DNA of 64,000 nucleotides from an uncultured bacterium (GTDB lineage Bacteria > Elusimicrobiota > Elusimicrobia > Elusimicrobiales > Elusimicrobiaceae). Under the pieces are notes generated by a model. It was not told where the DNA came from. It ran no database searches and worked only from the letters and a program-made list of their open reading frames with translations. The translations under genes were made by a program, and so were the position numbers. Positions 49,571 through 58,102 of this stretch are shown here, piece by piece. The stretch is taken from NCBI GenBank assembly GCA_949291365.1, contig CASEVJ010000005.1, positions 124,001 through 188,000 on the forward strand. The letters are read 5' to 3'. Position 1 is the first letter of the stretch, and every line of letters starts with the position of its first letter.

Positions 49571-49576
49571 ATTATA
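49571..49576 (-). promoter_or_regulatory. -10 box TATAAT, leaderless-type promoter of the ABC-F/helicase operon
   Basis: On the minus strand TATAAT begins at 49576, 13 nt before the ATG at 49563; no Shine-Dalgarno sequence. Confidence 0.5.
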
Positions 49577-49656
49577 GAAAATTTTTCTATTTCTCCGTCG
49601 TAGAATATGCTTTTTTAGACGGGCCTGCGCCGGGGAAGCCCAAACGGCAAATTTGA

Positions 49657-49662
49657 TAAAAT
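49657..49662 (+). promoter_or_regulatory. Extended -10 box TGA-TAAAAT, leaderless-type promoter of the FtsA-like gene
   Basis: TAAAAT begins 12 nt before the ATG at 49669 and is preceded directly by TGA. Confidence 0.55.
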
Positions 49663-49668
49663 AAGTAT

Positions 49669-50826
49669 ATGAGCCAAAACTTTCTTGCGCTGGATTTCGG
49701 CAGCGGACAAATCACGGCCGCACTTACTGTTTATGACGACGACACCGGCACCTGCCGTGTGCGCCACGCCGCCGTGGAAACCTGCCAAAGCGTCAGCGCG
49801 TGCTATGTGCTGGATTTTGACAAGACGGTACGCGCGTTAAATCGGCTTTTTACCCAGCTCAACGAATACATTTCGTTTACGCCTACCGTTGTGGTGGGGC
49901 TGCGTGGGGATTTTTTAAGTTTCCGCCGCAGCGGCGGTTTCCACCCGGTGCAAAGCCCCCACCAGCTTATTACCGATAAAGACGTACGCGCGGTGCTGGA
50001 CAAATCTATCCCCCCTAATCTGCCGCAAACGCTGGAAGTGGTGGATTTACTGCCGCAAAGCTATACCGTGGACGGGAAAACCGGCGTGCAAAACCCTGTC
50101 GGTCTGGCGGGCAACTGTTTGGAAGCGGAAACTTTCATTTCGTTGGGGCTTTCCACCCATTTAAATAATTTAAACCGCGTATTGTCCGCCGCCGGCTGTG
50201 AGGACTTTGAAGCCGTGCCCACGGTGCTGGCCTTGTGTGAAAATCTGATCAAACCCGAAGAAAAACAAAGCGGCGTACTGCTGCTGGACATTGGGGCGGC
50301 ACACAGCTCAGCCGCGCTTTATCACAAAGGCCTGCTGGAAGACGCGCGCGAAATGCCGCTAGGGGCAGACGTGATTATAGAAGAAGTGGCGGAAATTTTG
50401 CAAAACGATTTAAAAAGCACGCGCGCCCTGCTGAAAAACTATTCCTACGGAGACGACGAAATTATGGACGACGTGCTGGACGACGCCGCCTGCAAACTGC
50501 TTAAAAAAATACAGGCGGAGCTGCGCCAGTCGCTTCCTTATATCAAATATGGAGCCAGCCAAGCCGTGCTTACCGGCGGCGGGGCGGACTTACCCGTCAA
50601 AAACGCCGCCAAAAGTGTGCTGGGCATGCGCCGCGTGCGTTTGGCGGCACATGACGATATGATTGCCGACAGTGAGGAACTGCTTGCCCCCGCCTACACC
50701 TCTGCCCTGTCACTGGCTTTGTATTCCCAAAAACACGGCGGGCAAACTGCCGTTCCCTCTGCCTCTTTGCGCAGCAAAGCCGCCGGTCTGTTTGACCGCG
50801 TACTTGCCAAACTGGGGCTCAATTAA
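49669..50826 (+). CDS. FtsA-like actin-family protein
   Basis: 385 residues. Actin-fold ATPase of the FtsA/PilM type: phosphate-1 loop Leu-Asp-Phe-Gly-Ser-Gly near 8, an SHS2-like insert (about 75-160), phosphate-2 Leu-Leu-Asp-Ile-Gly-Ala-Ala near 207, and adenosine motif Leu-Thr-Gly-Gly-Gly-Ala near 305. The last 15 residues (Leu-Phe-Asp-Arg-Val-Leu-Ala-Lys-Leu-Gly) form an amphipathic helix like the FtsA membrane anchor. FtsA recruits FtsZ to the membrane; here no ftsZ, ftsQ or pil genes are adjacent, so PilM or a specialised paralogue remains possible. Confidence 0.75.
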   Translation: MSQNFLALDFGSGQITAALTVYDDDTGTCRVRHAAVETCQSVSACYVLDFDKTVRALNRLFTQLNEYISFTPTVVVGLRGDFLSFRRSGGFHPVQSPHQLITDKDVRAVLDKSIPPNLPQTLEVVDLLPQSYTVDGKTGVQNPVGLAGNCLEAETFISLGLSTHLNNLNRVLSAAGCEDFEAVPTVLALCENLIKPEEKQSGVLLLDIGAAHSSAALYHKGLLEDAREMPLGADVIIEEVAEILQNDLKSTRALLKNYSYGDDEIMDDVLDDAACKLLKKIQAELRQSLPYIKYGASQAVLTGGGADLPVKNAAKSVLGMRRVRLAAHDDMIADSEELLAPAYTSALSLALYSQKHGGQTAVPSASLRSKAAGLFDRVLAKLGLN

Positions 50827-51094
50827 TACGCCACGGCCATATTCGCCGCGCCTTTTGTTTTAACACAATTCATTCTCTGCTCTGGCGCAAACCCCTATTC
50901 TCTGTCCATATAAATTAGAGATTTATTTTACGCTCCGCCCCGCCAGCAAGCCGCTATTTCTCTGCTCACATAACAAAAGCGCTAATCAGAGATAAAATAA
51001 ATTCCTCGCCGCCCTTTTGTTCTGCTCTTATTTGCCGGCGGGCCGGGGGCAGAACAAGTTAGCTGCCGTATCCGCCAGCTAAACCCGGTTATAT
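50827..51094. other. Intergenic region, only short AT-rich repeats seen
   Basis: The sequence TAATCAGAGATAAAATAAATT (50972 region to 51001) and AATTAGAGATTTATTTTA (50922 region) are partial copies of each other. No ORF or RNA gene supported. Confidence 0.3.
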
Positions 51095-51124
51095 ACAAAA
51101 AAAGCCCCCGGGGGTTCCGGGGGC
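51095..51124 (-). terminator. Rho-independent terminator of the yceD-to-ankyrin operon
   Basis: GCCCCCG (51104-51110) with CGGGGGC (51118-51124); the A run 51095-51103 gives a nine-T tail on the minus strand. Confidence 0.9.
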
Positions 51125-51145
51125 GAAAATATAAAACAGGAACAA

Positions 51146-52357
51146 CTACCAGGAGGCCTGGTTCTGGGCCGCTTCCGCTTCGGCCTGGCGGGCCTGGGCG
51201 GCGGCTTGGGCGGCCATTTTGGATTCCTGGTCGCGGTTAAACAAATCTTTCACCTGGTTAGGCGTCATTTGCAACAAAGTAATCACTTCGTCGCGTTTGT
51301 ATTTTTTAGCCACGTCCAGCGCGGTTTGGCCGGACTTGGTTTTTAAATTTCTGTCGGCGTCGTTAGCCAGCAAAATTTTTACCACCGGAGCATACCCTTT
51401 CATTGCGGCCCAATACAGCGCTGTTTCGCCTTTGTTATTTTGCATATTCACATCGGCACGGTATTGCATGGTCAGCGGCGCCAGCAGGGCCAGCACCGTT
51501 TCCGGATGATTATAGCGGGCGGCATAAATCATGGCGGTATTGCCGTCGTTATTGGCGGCGTTTACATTGGCGCGGTATGCCAGCAAAGCGCGCACGCTTT
51601 GGGTATCCCCCAACGAAGCTGAGATAATCAGCGGCGTATTGCCCGGCGCATTTTTTACATTCGGGTTTACCCCGCCTTTAAGCATGGCCATTATGCCGAT
51701 ATAATTTTGCTGTGCGCAGGCACGCAGCAGAGTTTCCCCGTCCAGCCCGGCACGCACGCCACTGATTAAAAACAAATCAATCAGAGGCCCTTTTTGTTTA
51801 TCGACAGCCAGCCCCATGGGGGTTTGGCGGTAGTTGTTGGGCAGGTTCAAATCTGCATCGGCATAGACCAGCATTTGCGTGATTTCATCGTGGTCGCCGT
51901 ACACGCTGCGCAGAATGGGCGTATCACGCGTATAAGCGTTTTGTTTATTTACGTCCGCCCCCATGGACAAAAGCCGCTGCACCGCATCGGCATTGCCCAG
52001 CGTCGCCGCCGCCAGCAACAAGCTGTCGCCGTGGCTGTTGACGATATTGGGATCTTTTACTTTTCTATCCAGAATGTCAAAAAAAGCGTCTGTGTCCCCT
52101 TTGCGCAAAGCCAGAGTGGCTTCTTCGGCAATTTCCTGCGGGGTCTGCCCGGCCACGATGACGTCTACATTAGCCGCTTTGCGTGAACGGGTGAAAGAGG
52201 AGCCGCCTTTCATGGTAAACGCCAGCATAATCACCAGCGGAACCAACGCCACCACGCCAAGCACCACCCAAGGCCGTCCTTTGGCCTTGGCAATAACCTG
52301 CTTGACCTGTTTAGGCGGGTTAACCTGTATTTTGCTTGTAGGTTTCTTAAACGCCAC
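51146..52357 (-). CDS. Membrane-anchored ankyrin-repeat protein
   Basis: 403 residues from GTG 52357, chosen for the AGGGAGG site 8 nt upstream; a GTG at 52375 overlapping the rnc stop is the alternative. A basic N-terminus, one membrane helix (about 34-54), then some seven to eight ankyrin repeats (recurrent Asn-x-x-Gly-x-Thr/Asp-x-Leu-x-x-Ala, for example Asn-Ala-Pro-Gly-Asn-Thr-Pro-Leu and Asn-Lys-Gly-Glu-Thr-Ala-Leu). The last 30 residues are a charged Ala/Gln helix. It should face the periplasm. Its place at the end of the fatty-acid/rnc operon is unusual. A protein-binding role is likely; partner unknown. Confidence 0.85.
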   Translation of the reverse strand: MAFKKPTSKIQVNPPKQVKQVIAKAKGRPWVVLGVVALVPLVIMLAFTMKGGSSFTRSRKAANVDVIVAGQTPQEIAEEATLALRKGDTDAFFDILDRKVKDPNIVNSHGDSLLLAAATLGNADAVQRLLSMGADVNKQNAYTRDTPILRSVYGDHDEITQMLVYADADLNLPNNYRQTPMGLAVDKQKGPLIDLFLISGVRAGLDGETLLRACAQQNYIGIMAMLKGGVNPNVKNAPGNTPLIISASLGDTQSVRALLAYRANVNAANNDGNTAMIYAARYNHPETVLALLAPLTMQYRADVNMQNNKGETALYWAAMKGYAPVVKILLANDADRNLKTKSGQTALDVAKKYKRDEVITLLQMTPNQVKDLFNRDQESKMAAQAAAQARQAEAEAAQNQASW

Positions 52358-52371
52358 CGCTTTCCTCCCTA

Positions 52372-53052
52372 TCACTTCCGGGCGGGCTTGTCTTTTAGGC
52401 GGCAGTACGCATTGCGCGCCGCGTCCTGCTCAGCCAATTTTTTATTTCTGCCTTTGCCCGTGCCCAATACGTTCCCCTCCAGGGAAACTTCCACGGTAAA
52501 CACTTTATCGTGTTCGGGCCCTACCGTTTGCACCACTTCATACTGCGGCGTATGCCGGCTGCGTTTCTGCACATATTCCTGCAGCAAGCTTTTATAGTCG
52601 CCGCTGTCCTGTGTAAGCGGCTGGGTTTTCACCCAAGGCAGAACCACCTGTTCTGCTGCACTATAGCCGCCGTCTATATATACGGCACCTATTACGGCCT
52701 CCATGGCATTAGACAAAATACTGTCACGCTGGCGGCCGCCGGTGGCCAGCTCTCCGTGTCCTAAACGCAGAAAGCGGCCTAATTCCAACTCTTTGGCCCA
52801 AAGATACAGATTGTGCCTTGACACCAGGTTGGACTTGATTTTAGAAAGCACTCCCTCTTCGCTGTGCGGGCATTGGCGGTAAATATAATTGGCCACAATG
52901 GCCCCTAAAATACTATCCCCCAAAAACTCCAGCCGCTCATTATGACACGCAGCCCGGCGTTCGCCCGCAAAAGACTTGTGAGTGAGTGCTTCCTGTAAAA
53001 CCGTACAGTCCTTAAAGCAATAACCTATGATGTTTTCTAACTCGGTCGGCAC
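52372..53052 (-). CDS. rnc: Ribonuclease III
   Basis: 226 residues. Catalytic domain signature Asn-Glu-Arg-Leu-Glu-Phe-Leu-Gly-Asp-Ser near 38 and Glu-Ala-Val-Ile-Gly-Ala near 117 supply the metal-binding acids; the C-terminal dsRBD (about 155-222) is complete. Processes rRNA and other double-stranded RNA. GTG start only 6 nt after the acpP stop, without a clear SD, implying re-initiation. The acpP-rnc order is widely conserved. Confidence 0.95.
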   Translation of the reverse strand: MPTELENIIGYCFKDCTVLQEALTHKSFAGERRAACHNERLEFLGDSILGAIVANYIYRQCPHSEEGVLSKIKSNLVSRHNLYLWAKELELGRFLRLGHGELATGGRQRDSILSNAMEAVIGAVYIDGGYSAAEQVVLPWVKTQPLTQDSGDYKSLLQEYVQKRSRHTPQYEVVQTVGPEHDKVFTVEVSLEGNVLGTGKGRNKKLAEQDAARNAYCRLKDKPARK

Positions 53053-53058
53053 GTTTGC

Positions 53059-53304
53059 TTATTTTTTGGCGTTGGCTTCAATATAGCTGACCGCTTCGCC
53101 CACGGTTTTGATTTTTTCAGCTTTATCGTCGGGAATTTCAATGTCAAACTCTTCTTCCAGCGCCATGATCAATTCCACGGTGTCCAGAGAGTCCGCACCC
53201 AAATCGTTAACAAACTGGGCTTCCGGTTTCACCTGGTCGGCTTCCACGCCCAACTGTTCTACGATGATGTTTTTCACTCTTTCTTGCACGTTTTCTACAG
53301 ACAT
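53059..53304 (-). CDS. acpP: Acyl carrier protein
   Basis: 81 residues, acidic, with the phosphopantetheine site [10 protein letters not shown] near 37-46. Carries acyl chains for fatty-acid, phospholipid and lipid A synthesis. GGAGG precedes the ATG. Sits between fabG and rnc as in many bacteria. Confidence 0.97.
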   Translation of the reverse strand: MSVENVQERVKNIIVEQLGVEADQVKPEAQFVNDLGADSLDTVELIMALEEEFDIEIPDDKAEKIKTVGEAVSYIEANAKK

Positions 53305-53325
53305 GTTGTCCTCCGAATATAATAC

Positions 53326-54069
53326 TTAAATATAAAGTCCGCCGTTGACGGCCAGCACGTGCCCCGTAATATAGGCCGCGTCCTGGCTGGCCAAAAACAT
53401 GACTGCTTTGGCGATATCCTGCGGTTCTGCAAATCGTTTCAATGCAATGGCCTCAAAGGCCTTTTCCTTCATGTCTTCGCTCAAGGCGTCCGTCATAGCC
53501 GTACGCACAAAACCCGGCGCCACGGCATTAACGCGCACCCCGCGCGAGCCAAACTCTTTGGCTAAAGATTTGGTCAGCCCAATAACGCCGGCCTTGCTGG
53601 CTGCATAATTGGCCTGCCCGGCATTGCCCATTTCTCCTATTACAGAGGAAATATTGACAATATTGCCGCTTCTCTGTTTAAACATCACTTTCAAAGCGGC
53701 TTTAGACATCAAAAAAGTTCCCGTCAGATTGACCTTTATCACACTGTCCCAGTCTTCGGGGCGCATACGCACCACCAAGCCGTCTTTGGTAATACCGGCA
53801 TTGTTGACCAGTACGTCCAGCCCGCCAAGCTCCTGCACGGCGGCCGCCACAAAGGCATCACAATCTGCCGCGTTGGAAATGTCGGCTTTACGCGCGCATA
53901 CTTTGCCGCCAAAAGAAGCCAAATGCTCTTTGGCGCTTTTTAGCAATTCTTCATTGGTGCCGCACACCGCCACATCTGCACCGGCATGAGCAAATGCTTC
54001 TGCTATAGCCAGCCCTATGCCGCGCGTGGCGCCGGTGACGGCTACCTTTTGGCCTTTAAAATCAGCCAT
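53326..54069 (-). CDS. fabG: 3-oxoacyl-ACP reductase
   Basis: 247 residues from ATG 54069. Short-chain dehydrogenase with Thr-Gly-Ala-Thr-Arg-Gly-Ile-Gly (NADP binding, near 11), Asn-Asn-Ala-Gly near 85 and the Ser...Tyr-Ala-Ala-Ser-Lys active site near 137-155. Reduces beta-ketoacyl-ACP. The start overlaps plsX by 8 nt and has a GAGGGGG site. fabD and fabH, often found between plsX and fabG, are absent here. Confidence 0.95.
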   Translation of the reverse strand: MADFKGQKVAVTGATRGIGLAIAEAFAHAGADVAVCGTNEELLKSAKEHLASFGGKVCARKADISNAADCDAFVAAAVQELGGLDVLVNNAGITKDGLVVRMRPEDWDSVIKVNLTGTFLMSKAALKVMFKQRSGNIVNISSVIGEMGNAGQANYAASKAGVIGLTKSLAKEFGSRGVRVNAVAPGFVRTAMTDALSEDMKEKAFEAIALKRFAEPQDIAKAVMFLASQDAAYITGHVLAVNGGLYI

Positions 54070-55117
54070 TGTTTTCCCCCTCGTGGGCGCATTCGGCCTC
54101 AATGCGCTCAAACGTATCTTTCAGGGCGGCCATTTTTTGGGCCACGTCCCCTATAAAATCCTTTTTTACCAATTTTACAGCGGTTTTTAAAGCATTAAAA
54201 ATGGCTACTTCATTGGATTTACCATGCGAAATAATGGCCACACCGTTTACCCCCACCAGCGGCGCGCCGCCGTAATTGTCGGGGTTGGTGTGTTTTTTAA
54301 CCGCTTTAAACGCGCCTTTGGACAAAAGCGCCCCAGCCATAGCCAGCGGGCGTTTTTTAATCTCGCGTTTAATCATATTCATCATCGTTTTGGCTAAACC
54401 TTCCGCCATTTTCAACACGATGTTGCCTACAAATCCGTCGCAGACGATGACGTCCGTTTCGCCGGTGTTTACGTCCCGGCCTTCCACGGTGCCTTTAAAA
54501 TTTACCCCGATATCGCGCATATGCGGCACGGTACACTTGACCAAATGGTTGCCTTTGGTTTCTTCTTCCCCGATAGACAAAATGCCTACGGATGGGTCTT
54601 TTACGTCAAAAACCTTTTCCATATAGGCCGAGCCCATCACGGCAAACTGCAGCAAGTGAATGGGCTTGCAGTCGGCATTGGCACCGCCGTCCAAAAGCAA
54701 ACTTACCCCTTCATAGGTAGGCATCGGGGTAGCAATGGCCGGGCGGAGCACGCCTTTAATACGGCCCATGCGCAACAGCGCCGCCACCATGGCGGCCCCG
54801 CTGTGCCCGGCAGACACAAATGCGTCGGCCTGGCCTTTATGCACCAGCTCGGCGCAGACGACGATGCTGGCGGTTTTCTTGGCGCGCACTTCCCGCGCGG
54901 GGTCGGCCCCCATGTCTATGACATCGGGGGCGTTCACCACGGAAATATTTTTAGGTAAATCAGAATGGCCCAGCGCCGTCAGTTCACGGCGGATAACGGT
55001 TTGGTCGCCCACCAAGATAATTTCAGCGTCCAAACGTTTGGCCGCTTCCAACGCGCCAAGCACGTTGGGAGTGGCTCCAAAATCCCCGCCTAAAGCATCC
55101 AGGGCTATTCTAATCAT
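54062..55117 (-). CDS. plsX: Phosphate acyltransferase PlsX
   Basis: 351 residues. Converts acyl-ACP to acyl-phosphate for phospholipid synthesis. Seen: Ala-Leu-Asp-Ala-Leu-Gly-Gly-Asp at the N-terminus, Ser-Ala-Gly-His-Ser-Gly-Ala near 102, and Cys-Asp-Gly-Phe-Val-Gly-Asn near 230. Located between rpmF and fabG in the conserved order. Confidence 0.96.
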   Translation of the reverse strand: MIRIALDALGGDFGATPNVLGALEAAKRLDAEIILVGDQTVIRRELTALGHSDLPKNISVVNAPDVIDMGADPAREVRAKKTASIVVCAELVHKGQADAFVSAGHSGAAMVAALLRMGRIKGVLRPAIATPMPTYEGVSLLLDGGANADCKPIHLLQFAVMGSAYMEKVFDVKDPSVGILSIGEEETKGNHLVKCTVPHMRDIGVNFKGTVEGRDVNTGETDVIVCDGFVGNIVLKMAEGLAKTMMNMIKREIKKRPLAMAGALLSKGAFKAVKKHTNPDNYGGAPLVGVNGVAIISHGKSNEVAIFNALKTAVKLVKKDFIGDVAQKMAALKDTFERIEAECAHEGENNG

Positions 55118-55125
55118 AGGAAGTG

Positions 55126-55329
55126 TTATTTGGCTTCTTCTTTTTTAGCCGCTTTTTGGGCGACTACCACACGGTCTTTATAAAACCCGCAGGAAGGGCA
55201 CACATTGTGGGGCAGGCGCATTGCCTTGCAGTTGGGGCATTCCACGAGCTGCGCCACTTCAATAACCGAGTTATGAGAGCGTCTCATGTCTCTTCTGGAA
55301 CGGGTGTGTTTTTTCTTCGGATTAGGCAT
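55126..55329 (-). CDS. rpmF: Ribosomal protein bL32
   Basis: 67 residues. N-terminal Pro-Asn-Pro-Lys-Lys-Lys-His-Thr-Arg-Ser-Arg-Arg and a zinc-binding CxxC...CxxC set (Cys-Pro-Asn-Cys and Cys-Pro-Ser-Cys). It has a GAGGAG ribosome site. The rpmF-plsX pairing links ribosome and lipid synthesis in many bacteria. Confidence 0.97.
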   Translation of the reverse strand: MPNPKKKHTRSRRDMRRSHNSVIEVAQLVECPNCKAMRLPHNVCPSCGFYKDRVVVAQKAAKKEEAK

Positions 55330-55367
55330 TGTATTTACTCCTCATGCATTTGACACGTCAAATGAAT

Positions 55368-55862
55368 TTACTTAAATTTTCCTTTTAGCGCCGCAAAAGG
55401 CGATAAAACTTCGGGCTGGCAGGCGCACGGGCCTTCATTCAAATCTTTGCCGCACTGGGCACAAAGCCCTTTGCAGTCCGGCCGGCACAAAAATTGAATA
55501 TCTTCGGTCAACGCAAGCGTTTGCCGCACAAGTAACATTATATCAATTATTTCGCTTTGTACGCTATAGCTCTCCAGAAACGGCTCATCAAATTCCTGCA
55601 CCGTTTCCTTTAAACAGCGGTCACAGCGCACGCTGCGTTTGCCCCATACGCGGCCCCGGGCCATAATTTCCTTGCCGGCAGGCCAAAATTCCAGCTCGGT
55701 GCGCACTTCGGTAATTTTGTTGGGTGGCGTAAAAATATTGTCAAAATATTTCGGCGCCAGTTTGACCGTGCATTTCAGCCCGCCGTTGCGCAAAATATCC
55801 TGCGTAAAAAAGCGCAAGTCCTGGGGCACTTCGTAATGTTGGTAGAAATCGTTTTCCGTCAT
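55368..55862 (-). CDS. yceD: YceD/DUF177 family protein
   Basis: 164 residues. DUF177 proteins sit upstream of rpmF; in E. coli YceD is linked to 23S rRNA maturation. CxxC pairs are visible (Cys-Asp-Arg-Cys near 77, Cys-x(3)-Cys and Cys-Gly-x-Asp near 135-145), matching the family C-terminus (Cys-x-x-Cys-Gly-x-Asp-Leu). First gene of the operon; a TGC-TACAAT box begins 13 nt before the ATG and there is no Shine-Dalgarno sequence. Confidence 0.9.
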   Translation of the reverse strand: MTENDFYQHYEVPQDLRFFTQDILRNGGLKCTVKLAPKYFDNIFTPPNKITEVRTELEFWPAGKEIMARGRVWGKRSVRCDRCLKETVQEFDEPFLESYSVQSEIIDIMLLVRQTLALTEDIQFLCRPDCKGLCAQCGKDLNEGPCACQPEVLSPFAALKGKFK

Positions 55863-55869
55863 ATAGTTT

Positions 55870-55875
55870 ATTGTA
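55870..55875 (-). promoter_or_regulatory. Extended -10 box TGC-TACAAT, leaderless-type promoter of the yceD operon
   Basis: On the minus strand TACAAT begins at 55875, 13 nt before the ATG at 55862, with TTTGC directly upstream. Confidence 0.6.
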
Positions 55876-56038
55876 GCAAATTCCCACCGGCCGCGGCGTA
55901 CAGCGCAGACGGAGAAAAAAGGCCATATATAAGGAATTAAAAATAAAACTTTTCACATTTCGAGAAAAAAAGCTAGAATATAGCCGTTCATTCAAATTCA
56001 CACCAGGCCCTTTGGGGCCGCTGAAAAGGAGAACGTAC

Positions 56039-56692
56039 ATGAAAAAAATCATTTTGCCCGTTCTGGCGGGCTGCTTGTTAGCTACGGCGTGTACCACGCC
56101 GGGTACGCGCACGGCTATCGGTGCCGGCGGCGGTGCGGCGGTGGGTGCGCTGGCAGGCGCGATTATTGCCAATAACACCGGCGGCAAAAGCGAAACCGGC
56201 GCCATTTACGGTGCGCTGGCAGGCGCAGCCGCGGGCGGATTGCTTGGCAACTATTATGACAAACAGGCCAAAGAACTGGCCGCTATTGCCGATGTACAAA
56301 AAGTAAAAGACGCCAACGGCAACACCATTCGCTTGGTCATTACGCTTAAAAACGATATTTTGTTTGACAGCAACAACGCCGCCCTTTCCGCCGCGTCCGT
56401 CACCACGCTTAACGGGCTTTTGCGCGTGCTGAAAAAATATCCGAAAAACAACATCATCGTCGCCGGTTATACGGACTCCACCGGCAACGACGCCATCAAC
56501 AACCCGCTCTCTCAACAGCGCGCCAAAGCCGTATACGATTATTTAATCGCCAACGGCTTGAAAACCAAGAGCATTCAATACGTCGGCTACGGCTCTGCCA
56601 ACCCGGTGGCTTCCAACAACACCGCCGCCGGACGCGCCATGAACCGCCGCGTAGAGCTGCTCATCACCGCCAACGAAAAAGACATTCAATAA
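56039..56692 (+). CDS. OmpA-family lipoprotein (glycine-zipper, YiaD-like)
   Basis: 217 residues from ATG 56039 (AAAGGAG upstream). Lipobox Leu-Ala-Thr-Ala-Cys near 15-19; a Gly/Ala-rich glycine-zipper segment (about 28-80) that may enter a membrane; and an OmpA C-terminal peptidoglycan-binding domain (about 100-210) with Phe-Asp-Ser-Asn-Asn-Ala, Gly-Tyr-Thr-Asp-Ser-Thr-Gly and Asn-Arg-Arg-Val-Glu-Leu. It should tie the outer membrane to the wall. Monocistronic with its own terminator. Confidence 0.93.
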   Translation: MKKIILPVLAGCLLATACTTPGTRTAIGAGGGAAVGALAGAIIANNTGGKSETGAIYGALAGAAAGGLLGNYYDKQAKELAAIADVQKVKDANGNTIRLVITLKNDILFDSNNAALSAASVTTLNGLLRVLKKYPKNNIIVAGYTDSTGNDAINNPLSQQRAKAVYDYLIANGLKTKSIQYVGYGSANPVASNNTAAGRAMNRRVELLITANEKDIQ

Positions 56693-56711
56693 CACATCTT
56701 GGCTCTGTACA

Positions 56712-56738
56712 CCCCGCCCGCCAAGGGCGGGGTTTTTT
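56712..56738 (+). terminator. Rho-independent terminator of the OmpA lipoprotein gene
   Basis: CCCCGCCC (56712-56719) with GGGCGGGG (56725-56732), then six T. Confidence 0.9.
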
Positions 56739-56775
56739 GACGGAAAAAATCCGTACAAAGCGGCTCTAAATTTGC

Positions 56776-56781
56776 TATGTT
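56776..56781 (+). promoter_or_regulatory. Extended -10 box TGC-TATGTT, leaderless-type promoter
   Basis: TATGTT begins 12 nt before the ATG at 56788 and follows TTTGC; no Shine-Dalgarno sequence. Confidence 0.5.
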
Positions 56782-56787
56782 ATAGAC

Positions 56788-57633
56788 ATGCCCAAAACGG
56801 GAAACAACCATATTAAAGCCATTATTGAACTCTTGGACGGAGAAACAGGCCCCCGGGCCGAAACCCTGCGCCAGGAGTTGGCGCGTATTATCAAAGAGCA
56901 GCCCCAGCAGCTGCAGGAAGTGATTGAAAAAGACTATCACTCCTCAGTGCCGGCCGCCCTGGTGTATGCCATGGAAGAAGTATGCTGGGAAGAGCTGGCC
57001 GGCGCCTGTACGCGTTTTGGCAGCAAGATTAATCCAGATTTGGAAGAAGGGCTGGCCATCGTTTCCCGGTTTGTCAATCCGGCTGTGAGCCGTGACGAAA
57101 TTACCGCTGATTTGGATTCTTTTTCCGTCGCCTTGCGTCCGCTGTTGGCCAACTGCACCGGCCCGGCGGAAATCAGCAATACCTTAAGCCGTTTCTTTTT
57201 CCGGGCGCGCGGGTTTACCGTGCTGCCGGCCGCCCATGATATTAAGGACGTTTCTTTTGGGCGTTTTATCCAAAAGAAACAGGGCTCTGCACTGTGCATG
57301 GCTTGCCTATACGCCGTCATTGGTTGCCGGTTTGGATTAGACAGCGGGGTGGTGGATATGGCGGGGCGGGTGTTGGCCTGTTTCACGCCGGATAACGAAA
57401 ATGAAATTGTATTTGCCGACCCGGCCGACCAGGGCAAACTGCTCACGCTAAACGACTGCAAAAACTATATTTTCTCGCGCAATCTGGAATGGAGCGACGC
57501 CTTTGCCATGCCGCTTTCTTCACGCGCGCTGCTGCGGCGTTTTCTAGCCAACATGATTTTTATTCTCAATAAACTGCGCGACGAACGGCGCCTGCCCTAC
57601 CTGCGCCGCTATATGGACATTTTGAAAAATTAA
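56788..57633 (+). CDS. SirB1-like (transglutaminase-fold) protein
   Basis: 281 residues. The organisation matches the SirB1/YchA group: an N-terminal helical region, Leu-Ser-Arg-Phe-Phe-Phe-Arg-Ala-Arg-Gly-Phe near 130 (the SirB1 signature region), then Cys-Met-Ala-Cys-Leu-Tyr-Ala-Val-Ile-Gly-Cys-Arg-Phe-Gly-Leu near 172. The usual pattern of the transglutaminase-like core is degenerate and I could not assign a catalytic triad. Function of the family is unclear. It is upstream of nfeD and an SPFH gene by 22 nt, probably one operon. Confidence 0.6.
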   Translation: MPKTGNNHIKAIIELLDGETGPRAETLRQELARIIKEQPQQLQEVIEKDYHSSVPAALVYAMEEVCWEELAGACTRFGSKINPDLEEGLAIVSRFVNPAVSRDEITADLDSFSVALRPLLANCTGPAEISNTLSRFFFRARGFTVLPAAHDIKDVSFGRFIQKKQGSALCMACLYAVIGCRFGLDSGVVDMAGRVLACFTPDNENEIVFADPADQGKLLTLNDCKNYIFSRNLEWSDAFAMPLSSRALLRRFLANMIFILNKLRDERRLPYLRRYMDILKN

Positions 57634-57655
57634 TTTTTCCCGTAAGGAGGAAAAT

Positions 57656-58102
57656 GTGGCTTATTACGTCTATTTAATTTTGGGCGTACTGTGTTTTATC
57701 GGCGAAATGTTCACCATGGACTTTTCGCTGGCGTGTTTTGGGGTAGGGCTGCTGGGGGCTTCGGCGGCGTCTTGGCTGGGGCTGGGGATTGGCTGGCAGG
57801 TGCTCGTTTTCGTTGTCCTGTCACTGGCTTTGTTTGTCGGCATACGCCCGCTGGCCCTAAAACACCTCTACCATAAAAGCCAACAGGTCAAGACCAATGT
57901 GGAGGCGCTGATTGGACGCATGGTCACCGTACTGGCAGAACCCGACCCGCAGGATAATATCGGCCGCGTACAAACAGACGGGGATAACTGGCGCGCCTGC
58001 TTTTCCGCCCCGGCTAAAAAAGGGCAGGAAGTGCGTGTAGAGAAAGTGGACGGAAATACGCTTTTTGTAACACCCATTCAAAAAACGGAGGAAACAAAAT
58101 AA
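57656..58102 (+). CDS. nfeD: NfeD-family membrane protein
   Basis: 148 residues, GTG start with AAGGAGG 5-6 nt upstream (the overlapping ATG is out of frame). Three membrane helices (about 3-22, 26-45, 47-66) and a C-terminal OB-fold domain (about 85-145). It is the short NfeD1b type without a protease domain. NfeD proteins pair with SPFH proteins to organise membrane microdomains or chaperone membrane proteins. Stop and the next start overlap as TAATG. Confidence 0.9.
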   Translation: MAYYVYLILGVLCFIGEMFTMDFSLACFGVGLLGASAASWLGLGIGWQVLVFVVLSLALFVGIRPLALKHLYHKSQQVKTNVEALIGRMVTVLAEPDPQDNIGRVQTDGDNWRACFSAPAKKGQEVRVEKVDGNTLFVTPIQKTEETK

